Shown here: piece after piece, positions 20,276 through 31,500 of the stretch
Layout of the letters: the number at the start of each line of letters is the position of its first letter
Position numbering within the stretch: position 1 is the first letter of the stretch
Assembly (NCBI GenBank): GCA_013076295.1
Contig: RQOL01000616.1
Span: forward strand, 2,880,392-2,944,391
Reading direction: 5' to 3'
Origin: Sanderia malayensis
Taxonomy: Eukaryota > Cnidaria > Scyphozoa > Semaeostomeae > Pelagiidae
Length of the DNA: 64,000 nucleotides
Position numbers and translations under genes: made by a program
The notes under the pieces: generated by a model
Databases searched by the model: none
Seen by the model: only the letters and a program-made list of their open reading frames with translations
Told to the model about the DNA's origin: nothing

Positions 20276-23200
20276 TTAATATTTTTTATAGTTTCCTTGA
20301 CCACGAGGCACAATACCAAATCCTTGACTTGGTGTGGCATCAGAGACTCTTGTTTTTGCCTCTGATTGTTGACCTTGTCTTGATAGTGTGTCCAGACTTT
20401 GGGTATACTTTGAGCATCTAAAAAGTGGGGGGGGGGAGGTCAAACAAAGAGTGCATGACTACTACCAGGCTACTCATTTTAAATCTAGAAGGAACACTTT
20501 TGGGTTTGAAAGGGGAACTTTTCACAGCTTACCAAGAATTGGGGACATGGCCCCCCAGTTCCTACAACCCTGTAAACATTACAATATATTATAAGTAATG
20601 CAAAAATATGATACCCTCTAGGTGCTGGGAAACTTCTTCTAATGACTGGTGTTGATGTTGTATCAGAAAAAGAGGAATCAGTCAGCTGTGAACCTTGCTT
20701 CTTAACCTCTGAACTTGGGTTCGCACTAGTGCCACGCCTTCTAATAGCTAAAAAGAAAGGGTTACTTCAAAGTGGAAGCAATAACAAACCAATTAGTACC
20801 AATAACAATCTGCATAAACAATAAATAACTTAAAAATATACCTGGAACATTATTTGAAGATTTTGGTAATTTTACCATGAGCCCTGCATCATCTAAAAAT
20901 TAAAAACATTGCCTTTTAACTTATGTGTTTTCTAGAATTTGTGCTTCAGGAATCCAGATTTACTGCTAGTGGGAATGTACATAGATGAGGGCCTGTGGTT
21001 TAACCCAAGATTAATGAAAACAGTAACATACCACTAGCCAACTAACCTTTTAATAAGATGGCAACATGCAAGCTTAAACCTTTGCTTTGCAGTCAGTTTT
21101 ACATTGTGTCAATTAAAATTTTCTTCAATAGATACTTGCCTGGTGTACTTATAGATAATGGAGCTCTTGGCTTTATCAATGATCTACAATTTGTTGTGGT
21201 TTTACCTAACACAGATAAAAAATTACTAAATGTTATACCATAAAAACTTTTTAATGGTCAAAGTTAGACATTGTAGGTTTCACAGTAGCTTCTTGTAAAA
21301 TTTGCAACCTTTGTACATTTACTTGAATTATTAAATGGGTTTATGTCTGTAGCAAGCAAAAGGTTTACATTTTATGTTATATTCTTTATGATGTTATCTT
21401 TTAATAAATCACTTAGCTGCATAAGCAGAACAGTTTCTTACGCTGAGCATTCCAATTAAAATATGAATTTTGACTATCAAGTTCAAAATTGTTTGAATGT
21501 TTTTCCTCTTCCTCTTCAATTGAATGTTTGAATAATGATGAAATTGGAAGAAGTCTTCGTTGACCTTAAGAAGTATCAACATCATACTTAATTTTTACAA
21601 AAGTTTAGTCTTTGTTTGTTTATTCACATCAATTAAAGTTAAGTTTGAAATTGCTAGAAGACTTAAATTTAAAATTACTCTACTTTGATCTACGATATTT
21701 TTGATGTTTTAACTTATGACATTTGCCATTTATTTTGTCAAAGATTGGGGTATAAATTATATTACGTTTTAATATATACATAATGAAGAATGATATAAAC
21801 AGTATCTTCCAATAACAAATTTTACCTTTAGCACTGCCATTCAACTTTTTCCTTTGACCTGTAGTAGAACAAAATAAATGAAGTTCATAAAACTATTTTA
21901 GATCAAACTTATCTTATCCATATAAAGTGTTTCAGATAATGAGAGAAATTACCATAATCATCTGTAGATGATAAAGAACTTCTTGAAGAACTCTTAGAGC
22001 CACATGGACTTATCTGTTGATCACCTAACAAAATAACAAAATTTGAGCAAAAGATAAAAACATAGTGTTATCATGAAATTAAATTGTAAGCATGAACATG
22101 GAAATAGCTAAACAAACCTGAAGAATCACTTTGGTCTGATAATGATGAGCTTCTAAATCTTGAATTGCTTCCTAGATAAAGATTGAAAAATGAAATTGTT
22201 TGAAATAATTTTCCACAATATGGGTAGCCAATTAATTCAATGTATGGAAAAACGTACCATAATCACAAGTATCAGCTTTTCTATAGTTGGGTTTACTTCC
22301 TCTTATTTTGATTCCTCCAACTGGCTTTACTAAATGAATAAACACTTACAAACTTATAATTATTATATAAAATAATAAGTTTGAGTTTCATAAACTCAAA
22401 CTTTTCTCTTTTTCTCTTTTATACTTATACTATTAATACTCTGCACATTGTACTTCAAGCACTGATATAAAATAACTGCTGTATTTTATAAAGATATACA
22501 ATTTTATAATTTACAATTTTACAATTATACAATCTTATATGAAGTAAGCATACCAATAAAGTCATCAGACTTTTCTGTGTCGTCTGATAAAATATTCTTC
22601 TTTCCTTCAAAGCAGATCAAAATAAACATTAATTAATTATGCTAGAAAATTTGCAAGAATCCAAACTTTTACAAGTTTAGCTAACTTGTTAAACATAATA
22701 TATGAATTTGTAATGTTATTTATATTTTCATCAGTCTCTTGAAAGTTCAAGTTTTTGAGAATCAAATTTTAATTAAAAACTCAGGTAAAAATAAAAACAG
22801 ACTATTTACCGTATGGTGAATCTCTCTGTGTTATAATTGGTCCTTGTGCTACTTGAACTGATCTCTTAACTATTGGTGGAGCTAAATGAAAAAGATGGAA
22901 AGCTATCAATTAATTCAATTGATAATTTCATTAATTAATCTGTGATATAAAACATACTAACATTCAAAATCTAAACTCATTGGTTGAAGACCATCATTTT
23001 CAACAATAATATCACTTCTATTTGACTTTTGTGGATCTGTAAATGCCAGTTTACTTTTTAATTTCCCATTGTTCATTTGTCTTGCATCTTTAAGAAGAAA
23101 ATAAGAACTTTTACACACATATGCACAATAAGAAAACTACATTTCATAATCTTAAACAATTAAGCATAAAAACACTGCAAAATCAAAATGTTACAGTAAT

Positions 23201-24227
23201 TACAAAATTAATCGGGGTTAACACAAGGCAGCAGTAATTGATGTTGCAAATTTTCGACTTCAAACCTATTTCATCAAAATCTGTCATTTGATAATAATCT
23301 GATGCAGTTGGTGGCCTTTCATTTGATGAAGAGAAAGCTAAGTAGAACTCATCTGAGAAAAAACCACATCGACCAGTAATATTATATTTAGAGATATAAT
23401 CGAGAATTTTTTCTCATACTTACATGGAAGTGAAATATCAATTATAAATAATACCTTCATCATATTCCCAATCAAGACTCATGACACTGCACATACTTTC
23501 TGCTTGATAAAGTCTACCAGGTGCTGAATCTGGAATGGGTGGGTTATGTTTCCATAATAGTTGTGATAATTTTTCTTGACAAACAAAAAAGGCAAACGTT
23601 TTATTAACTACAACCAAATTATTTAATCCATTTGACAAAACATGAGTAGACCAGAATTATCGTATAATATACCTTTTCGATTTTGAATGGAAATGAGATC
23701 TAGTTTTGAAGCCAATGATCCTTTAACTCTTGCCAGCGCTGGAGTCTTAACATCTTCCACAAGCCACAATTGAGGCTTTTGGGGGGATTTCACAGGAGAT
23801 TCAAGTAGCCTAAAAAATGAATGAAAAATGATATATGTGAGCTGGTGGAAAGTTAACATCCTAAAACCTTGCATAGCCGTATTATGTTCACAAGATAAGA
23901 AGGCCATTAAAACTGTTTACCAACTATCTTCATCATCAAGAGAAATATCATCTTCGATGTTTATGATATCTGAGTCAATTTCCAAAAGACTTTCATTGCC
24001 ACCATTGGTCTGCTCCTTAATAGAATCACCATTTTTGGCCCAGGTGAATTCATATTTTCGTTCATCGCATTCGATAACTTACGCCTATTGTCATCATTGC
24101 AAATTGCAAATTGGGATTTCGACTTCTCTGGGGAAGGAAGGTCATTATGCTCTTCAAGATTACGCAGCATCAACTGTAGTTTTTGTAGTTCCTTGTGTCC
24201 TCTTGTTTCGTCGTCATTTGAAATCAT
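20276..24227 (-). CDS. SLAIN: SLAIN family microtubule plus-end protein
   Basis: Some sixteen short exons on the minus strand give a protein of about 500 residues. Exons, 5' to 3': 24083-24227, about 23929-24010, 23673-23811, 23452-23578, 23270-23345, 22967-23090, 22812-22882, 22553-22605, 22258-22330, 22120-22172, 21953-22024, 21828-21857, 21444-21566, 20842-20895, 20617-20749, 20276-20419. The N-terminal coiled coil (KELQKLQLMLRNLEEHN), the DDEDSW acidic-Trp motif, LWLVEDV followed by SLASKLDLI, a long Ser-rich middle and the C-terminal IRRRG...VIRRSFPAPRG follow the order in vertebrate SLAIN1/2, whose proteins end in a similar RRSLPAPK segment. SLAIN proteins bind EB proteins and ch-TOG to speed microtubule growth. 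The join between exons 1 and 2 does not keep phase with the obvious donor 'c|gtaagt', so that boundary is unresolved. Confidence 0.82.
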
Positions 24228-24689
24228 TTTGAAATATATGTGCCGTGCCCTGTCGTCCGATCCGATGTTGTATATAACTTCGACTCGAAGGAAATACTAG
24301 GCCAAAATTATTCTGATCTTTCAAACTTAGAAATGACAGTGGCTGTCATTCAAAGACGTTAAGTAATTCATATGATTAAATCAATCAATTTATATAACTC
24401 TGTTCGAATGCAAACGATCAAAAAAACCAAACCATAAGAATTCATGTATACTTTTTCATTGAATCTCCTTCGCGATAAATAAGACGAATGATGTTTGAAA
24501 GACAAAACTCAAAGACAACATCAACAACACTTGTTCCAGTTAAAAAGCATTACGTCATCAGATGAAAATTGCAATCCATGCCCTATGGAAATTGTGAAAC
24601 TGAAATAAAAGTAAGTATTGAAATAACAAGAACAAGATCTGCATTTAGTCAAATGAAAGCGCTACTTGTTTCAGGAAAAATATCTGTGA
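24228..24689. other. region upstream of SLAIN
   Basis: The presumed SLAIN promoter lies just above 24227. No ORF or repeat is recognised here. Confidence 0.4.
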
Positions 24690-25015
24690 CAGTTTGGACA
24701 AGTGCTAAATTTGGTCAACGCTGATGTACGGAGCTGAGGCGTGGACAATTAATAAGGCGATGCAGACAAAACTGGAGTCGGATTTCGATCACATTTTACG
24801 ACATTCGTTCCGTTGTGCTTGAAAAGAACTGTGCGAAGGAATGGTAAATTGTAAACGGGGGAGAGAACGACCTAAACTTAAATGGAATAACAACATGACA
24901 AAGTGGATTGACAAGTCGTAAGCGAGTGGACCGCAATAGATGGCGGATCCATGGCAGCCAAGCTTCTACTGGAGACGGCACCAAGATGACGATAATGATG
25001 CTTCTCAAGCAGCTT
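24690..25015 (+). mobile_element. degenerate 3' end of a non-LTR retrotransposon
   Basis: Translation in shifting frames gives LMYGAEAWTINKAM, then RGRERPKLKWNNNMTKW, then VDRNRWR and GDGTKM. These correspond to the C-terminal end of non-LTR reverse transcriptase ORFs (LLYGCETW ... RGRP..W.D ... DRxxWR). Stops and frame changes show that it is dead. Nothing upstream of the fragment is recognisable. Confidence 0.75.
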
Positions 25016-25220
25016 GCGTTGGAAGAGACAAATGGTGAATATGCAAATTGTGCAAGCAACAATTTGCACCTTTCGGAGCAGAGCATCGATCGTTAGACTC
25101 TTTTTTGTAAATTATGCATTGGTTGTTTCAGTAGATTGATTGACAAGGAAGACAAATGAATAAAACAACATCAGCTCATTCATCATTTCATTTCATCATA
25201 TTCAGGAATTTGGTTCACAA

Positions 25221-25595
25221 TTAAATGCTCGCGCATATGTTATTTATACATTTTGACCTTGATCTAATGCAATTCAACTGAGCATGGGTACTACGAGCCA
25301 TGTTATAACATTGATAAAATAATCCCCAACAGTAATTTTGACAACCTCTCTTCTGTAACTCGAATACCTTGGGTGTTAAGCAGCCATGCAACTTTTTAAC
25401 ATTCGTTAAAACACATTTAAAGCTAAACAAATCCATCAACCTGTTGCTGCACGACTTTAACGATAATTGGAATGCCTTGGTGCATTTTTGCTTTCCATTC
25501 ATTTCTCTTTTTTCTATGAAGCTGCCGTGTATTATATCATTGCTTAGTAGAAAGTAAATTGTTAAGATTGCCTTCATTCTTGGAAAGTGAATCAT
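25221..25595 (-). CDS. secreted cysteine-rich protein, two CX10C repeat units
   Basis: A single minus-strand ORF of 124 codons from 25595; a second Met at 25577 (MKAILTIYFLLSNDIIHGS) gives a better signal peptide and 118 residues. The mature part has a first unit spaced C-x10-C-x11-C-x10-C. The second unit is spaced C-x3-C-x6-C-x12-C-x6-C, beginning CQNYCWGLFYQC. The same framework recurs in the plus-strand gene at 26876-27754. No known family was recognised. The pattern of paired cysteines about eleven residues apart suggests disulphide-linked helical hairpins. An extra 5' exon cannot be excluded. Confidence 0.6.
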   Translation of the reverse strand: MIHFPRMKAILTIYFLLSNDIIHGSFIEKREMNGKQKCTKAFQLSLKSCSNRLMDLFSFKCVLTNVKKLHGCLTPKVFELQKRGCQNYCWGLFYQCYNMARSTHAQLNCIRSRSKCINNICASI

Positions 25596-26875
25596 TATTA
25601 ACTGTTGATGAATTGCCTAGAAATTTATAGTAATCATAACTAACTTCATAAAGTCAACTAAACTAAAGCATAACTGTGTGATAAAAAGAGTTTAGTTATA
25701 ATGATTTTATGTACTCACTTGATTGAAGAACTCACGATCAGCTCATTCAATAGTATAATAGTGATGTTAATGGTGCTATACATTCGTACGTTTTTATTTC
25801 AGATTGGGTGTTGATATTTTTAGTTGACTACGCCTCTGCAATTTGGTTTTTCAAATAACATATAAATAAAAGCGATTTTTATACTTAATGTGATGAGATA
25901 GAGTGCATATAACACTTTGTTTTCACAGTATTATTTTGGGTTTATATTGACACATTGCGGGGGATATCAATTTTCTATTTTCGTGGATCAAATTTGACTG
26001 AATAACTGAAAGAAATTAAAGTGAAATGCAAATATATACAAGAACAAGTGAGGAAGACATGCGATATTGCCCCAGAGCGTCTAACTTTCTTAATACTAAA
26101 AATGACTCAACTGGCTTCAATTGAAATAATGCATTGTGAAAGATGATCAAATTTAACAATTTATTATATTATTTTACTGTGTGCGCTAAATATAATGAAA
26201 TCGCATATGCATTATTTCATTATTAATTCATGGTGAATTTAATGATCGACTTCGAATAAAAGCCTTGGAAAACAGCTGCAACGATTGTTTTGAAGACCAC
26301 AACTAAAACATTTGATGGAAAAGACTCTATCAAAACCATTGCTTTTAGATCGATTTTACTCTTGGCTTGGTTGATTAAATTCAAGTCTTTTCAGCAATTT
26401 CTCATGAGACAATAGATTGAGTGGGTTAAATAATGCATTACTCATACTTCGTTAAAGTCTTTTATAACATCGTGACATTGGAAACAGGAGGCTTTTGTGA
26501 TTAACAAAATTCATTTCCAACGCGTGGCTGACGCTAAAAAGCCTTTTTGAAAGGAAAGGAAACTTCACCTTTTGATAGGAAAACATTAATATGGTTTCCT
26601 TGTTTGCTGATTAGTTACCATTGTATTTGTCTGTCTTTACTAAGCGAATATTATTCAGATCATGAGCACATGGTATATTTGAAACTAGAATTTGTTTTCA
26701 AAGTTGTGGTTAATCCAATAGAAAACGCCCTCATGAGTGACGCCGGAAATCTTCCTCCATGTTCTACTGCAGATATTTAAGACAGCGTCATAAGGAATAA
26801 TTGGCCTATTGCAATACGACTTATTTGCTGTTTTTGATTTTCAAGTATAGGTTTTCTTTACAAACGAATCCCGAA
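25596..26875. other. intergenic region between the two cysteine-rich genes
   Basis: AT-rich sequence with no supported gene or repeat. It presumably holds both upstream regions, since the two genes diverge. Confidence 0.5.
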
Positions 26876-27754
26876 ATGAGTAAGTACATAGTAGAAATAT
26901 TATCATAACCGTTCTATATTTTTTTTCTAATTTGAATTCACATCAAAATGGGAAAGTAATTCATTGGAGATTTTGCGAATTTGTACAGATGATGTTACTA
27001 AATATTCCACTGAAGAGGCGATTATGTTGCTTTTTTTGCTCACCGAAAATTCAAACAAATTCAATTTTCAAGACCATGTCAGTCTTTCGGTGTTTCGTGT
27101 GCCCAGTATAACTAATATGTGGCTGTTGTTTGTTTATTTTTTGTCAGCTTCATCATTGTGGCATATGGTTATTTTGTGTTAAGGTTTATGTCGCAATACG
27201 TTCATAAAAGCCGCACAATATAGACATGTGAATTTTGTTTTTAAGGTTCTCGCCTACACATATTTGTAACTTGCGTTCTTGTCGCGTTCTTATCAATTGA
27301 ACAATCACATCAACAATCATCCTGTAAATCAAAATGCATGCAAGCATTCAAACTTTGCCGAGCACAGTTGGCAACATCAAAAGAAGAACGACTTCAATGT
27401 GCCAAGATGTATGTTAAAACATTTCCAAGCTGTTTTTTCAAAGGCAAAGTCGCTGGAAAGAATTGTGTGGGAAGTGTTACTCAATCCTTTTACAATTGCA
27501 AGACCGCTAGTCCATCATATGGTGACAAATTTGCATGCAAAATTGCCAGGTATGCTGAGCTCAATAAGTGTACCCAAAACCTGTCATCAAAAAGAGACGA
27601 TGCGGTACAAGATTCGTTATTTACGAGAAGCGCCAATCTTCAAAAATGCAATGAGTGTTTTGGAGATTATCATGCTTGTTTAAGTGGAGCAGAGTCAATG
27701 TTAGAGCATGAAGTATGTCAAGTTTCTAAAGGTCTTTGTTCCAAGGGTTGCTAA
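26876..27754 (+). CDS. secreted cysteine-rich protein, three CX10C repeat units
   Basis: Two exons: a minimal coding exon 26876-26879 (ATGA, donor gtaagt) and 27246-27754. They join in phase to give MSSRLHIFVTCVLVAFLS, a signal peptide, and a 170-residue protein. The mature part has three cysteine units: C-x3-C-x6-C-x13-C-x10-C, then C-x10-C-x12-C-x10-C, then C-x2-C-x6-C-x12-C-x6-C, ending LCSKGC. This is the same framework as the divergent neighbour at 25221-25595. The protein is probably exported and disulphide-rich; its function is unknown. It is not called a toxin, because nothing in the sequence shows that. Confidence 0.75.
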
Positions 27755-28581
27755 AGTCCTCCTCTTCTGTCCATCTTTTTGATGTGTGATGTCATTGACT
27801 GTTCCATTAAAAGATTGTTATCTTTATTTTTAACACACATAAAGTATTTTGTGTATGATATATCCTTACGTTTGTTTTACTTGTAACATTTAGGTAAATA
27901 CCTTAATATTATATTTTATCAAAAAGAAAATCTGATTCATACATTTCTTCCTTATGATGCAATTCTAAGGCCTGCTTCACCCAGATGTCGTGCCAGCGTG
28001 CTGGTAATTTTCTGGCACGGCACTAGCACACCCAGGCCTGTAGATTTAGATATAAACGTGGTGATAAACATCCGTGGGAATTTGAAAATGTTTACATGTT
28101 GCCGTTTTTGAATTATATATATTCATTGTCAAAATATAGTAAATTTCTGAAGGAAGGTTCACACAGACGTCTTAGTTTTTAAAAAATCAGTGTAAATGAA
28201 TGAAATTTATTTCACCACAGCAATTCAATTATACGTGCAAATTAAAAATAAAAGGCTACAAGTATCAGAATCGCATCTCCCCAGTAGCTGGTACGTTAAC
28301 TAATGATTTACTTAACCTTAATGTTGGGCTTAAGGGCTTGAGGCTCGAGGCCAGTTGTAGATAAGGGGTTCGGCTCCCGTTGTTCCACTCTATGGTTCCA
28401 CTCCACTCCATTCAACAGTGTTAATGCGGTCGCGCGCGGTGCGGATGCGGAAGCACAGTTTAATGGGAACGGAAGCAAAGCCAGACAAAACGCAAATCGA
28501 AGCGGGTGGGGTGCAATGAAATCAAAAGTGAAATCAAGGGTGATTGTAGTCAGATTGTATTCATCCGATTAAGAATTAAAA
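27755..28581. other. intergenic region between cysteine-rich gene and SLC13
   Basis: An attaaa-type polyadenylation signal near 27806 serves the upstream gene. A GC-richer patch at 28330-28470 may be the SLC13 promoter. No ORF of interest. Confidence 0.5.
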
Positions 28582-31500
28582 ATGGCTGCATCATGCAATA
28601 CATTTCGCAGAGTATTAAGCAGTTTGAAAGAATGGAAAACTATGATGATTATTTTTTTAACGCCGTTGATATTAAGTCCTCTGCCTCTGATCGTCAAAAC
28701 AAAGGTATGTAGCTTTGAACAGCACAACTTTTAGTTGCCGCCTGTTGTTCAGTGATATTTTTTGTTTTTTTGTGACGCAGCCTCATTATGTAAATGCCTT
28801 TCCACCACAGGGTTAAAATAAAATTAAAGGAACCTATCCCAGAAAGTGAAAAAAATAATATCAAATTAAAGTCAAACTTTGCGAACCTAAAAGTTGGGCT
28901 TGAGCAAAACTGAATAACTAATTTTATTGACTATTCACGTTTTTTAACTCCTGGACTGGACATAAAATATCCTGGATTTAATTTTCAGGATTGAACGCAG
29001 CAAATTCAAAAAACGTTTGTTTTGAGACCACTCAAGCAAACTCAATTTTCGATCTTGTTTCATCAAAGTTAAAAAGCTTTCATTTTCCAAAACAAAATGA
29101 AATACTATAATTGTTGTATTAGTTGCATAATCATACAAATGGAAAACTTTCTTCTTTTCACCTGATGCTTCCAACAACGAGTCAAAAATGCTCCGTCCGT
29201 TCCGCCGTGCGATGCGATCGTGCTCCTGGTCCCGCCCTGCCACAGCGTGCCCAGCGTCTAGTATGGCACGTCACGTTTTTTGTTGTTTCAACAACTTTAC
29301 ATTTTTGTCTGTCGGTCACTGAGCGTGAGGCCGAGCGCACCGAAGCACACTGCGGCCCACGTCACTCTCCATCTATTTAGAGTGGAGATACACTCTTTTC
29401 TTTTTATAAGAATAAACTTTATAAGAATAATGAGGCTCAAAATTCGTGAAATTTAAGAAAATTTTAAGAATATTGTCAGGCTCACGATCTTGTGAAACTA
29501 TTATTTTTAGCACGCTTTTTTCTTTTTGAATTGGTGTGTTTTTCACAGACAATGGTTTTAAATATACTCATCCAAATTTCGATTAAAGTGTCGAAAAAAT
29601 CTGTGCTACAGGAAATAAGGACTTATTCTGTTAGCAATTGCAATAGTTACGCGTTTTTGGCATTGATGATAATAATAGCAGTGTACTGCCATATCTGTAT
29701 TTTCTGCAGCGCTAAGAATTAATTTAAGAATATTCAGAGGCTCAAAATAGAAAAAAGTTAAGAATATTGAGGCTCAGCAAAAAATTAAGCATTCTTATAA
29801 AAAGAAAAGAGTGTAACTATCTCTATTCTGTGTCAGAACCTCGTTGAATTTTGTCTGTTCACATTTTGTTGTATCAAAGCATTTCTGTTTGTTTTATCTT
29901 GTTGGTTGTTCACTTGACCTCTGCAAGACCTTTTCTCATCATGAAATCCCGGATCAGTTGCAGCGGAGTCAAGGGGGGGTGGTGAGAGGAGAGGAGGACA
30001 TCCCAACTTGTTCTTCATTTCACGCGAAAAGATGTCGTGTCTTCTGCGCAAATGGGCGTGCTTCCAACAATTTGACTTCCATCTCCATATTTCTTGCGCC
30101 GTTAAAGGCGTCGGTAAAGCGTTTTTTACCGCGTTCAAACATTAATAGCAGCGTCATTATTATTCCGTTTTTATTTATGATACTGAGTTCTCCTGAGTTA
30201 TGATACTGTAGCAACGGCAAAAAGTTGGAGGAGGGAACTTGTCCCTTCTATCTCCCTGGACTTCACCACTCTCTGCTAGCACTCATGTCATCATGTCAAA
30301 ATTTAGAATTTTTTGTTTCCATTTCTCTGGCAAATATTTTTCTTATTTCAGGAAGCAAGAACAGGATATGCAATAATGATAATGGCAATATTCTGGTGCA
30401 CAGAGGTAACTAATCTGACAGTTACAGCATTGCTGCCATTGCTACTGTTCCCTGCTCTCTGTGTCATGTCAGCAAAAGACATTGCACCAGCATATTTTAA
30501 AGACACAAACATTCTGGTACTTGGAGGGCTTATGATGGCTGTGGCCATTGAAAGATGGAATTTACATAAGCGAATTTCACTTAAAGTTCTATTGTTAATT
30601 GGGACATCTCCAAGAAGGTATAAATAATTATGCTCAAAAAATACACTTACATTAGCCCTGCAATATCATTAACTTTACAGCCATATAGCCAGGAACTTAA
30701 ATCCCCGAAAAGGTAAGTATTACAAACCTAAGAAGACCTGCTAACTAGCATTTCACTTTGCTATTCAGAGGTAGTAGGTTCAAGGCATCTGGGCTTCAAA
30801 TCAAAGTCAATGGTTTTTTCGTCATTAAATCCTCATATATCACTACATCCTCTTACCTGCAGGTTAATGCTTGGTTTCATGATAGTCACTGCGTTTGTTT
30901 CAATGTGGATAACAAATACTGCAACTACAGCCATGATGACTCCTATCATGGAAGCTGTGCTTAAACAACTTGATGAAGAATATTTTCCTGAAAAATATGC
31001 AGAGAAAATAAAAGAACCAAATATAGAAGAGATGCAACATGAGGTTGAAGATGTTGCATCAAGTAATATTGAACTGGTAGATGTTGCAAAACAAGGGCCC
31101 GAGCGTCAGCAAGAAAATCAAAAGTAAAAACAACTTTTCATAGCTTGTTATTTGTTGCGTAATTGTAGGTACATTGTATATAGTGGGAGAGCATGTTAGA
31201 AGAAACCAAAATGATCTACATGCATCTTGTGGTATGAATGCTTAACAGATGGGGACGGAGAATTGATACCTTAAGATAGATGTTAAATAACGGAGAGATT
31301 TCCTTTAATTGTGTAAGCTTTTATTTTTAGTGTAAATACGCCATGCGTTCTGTTTCACTGTACAGGGTGGTTTCAGGACAATATTCAGTATTTAGGGGAT
31401 TAAAGATATAATAAACAGTGGGGAACATTTGTTAGGGACTTAAAAGTATGATTATTGATTTTTAGCGAAGATCCTTTTGTGATAACGTCTGAAAGTGCGG

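Noticed and set aside
24088..24300. Plus-strand ORFs over SLAIN exon 1
   Set aside because: Antisense to an exon with clear coiled-coil coding content; no splice sites or family match.
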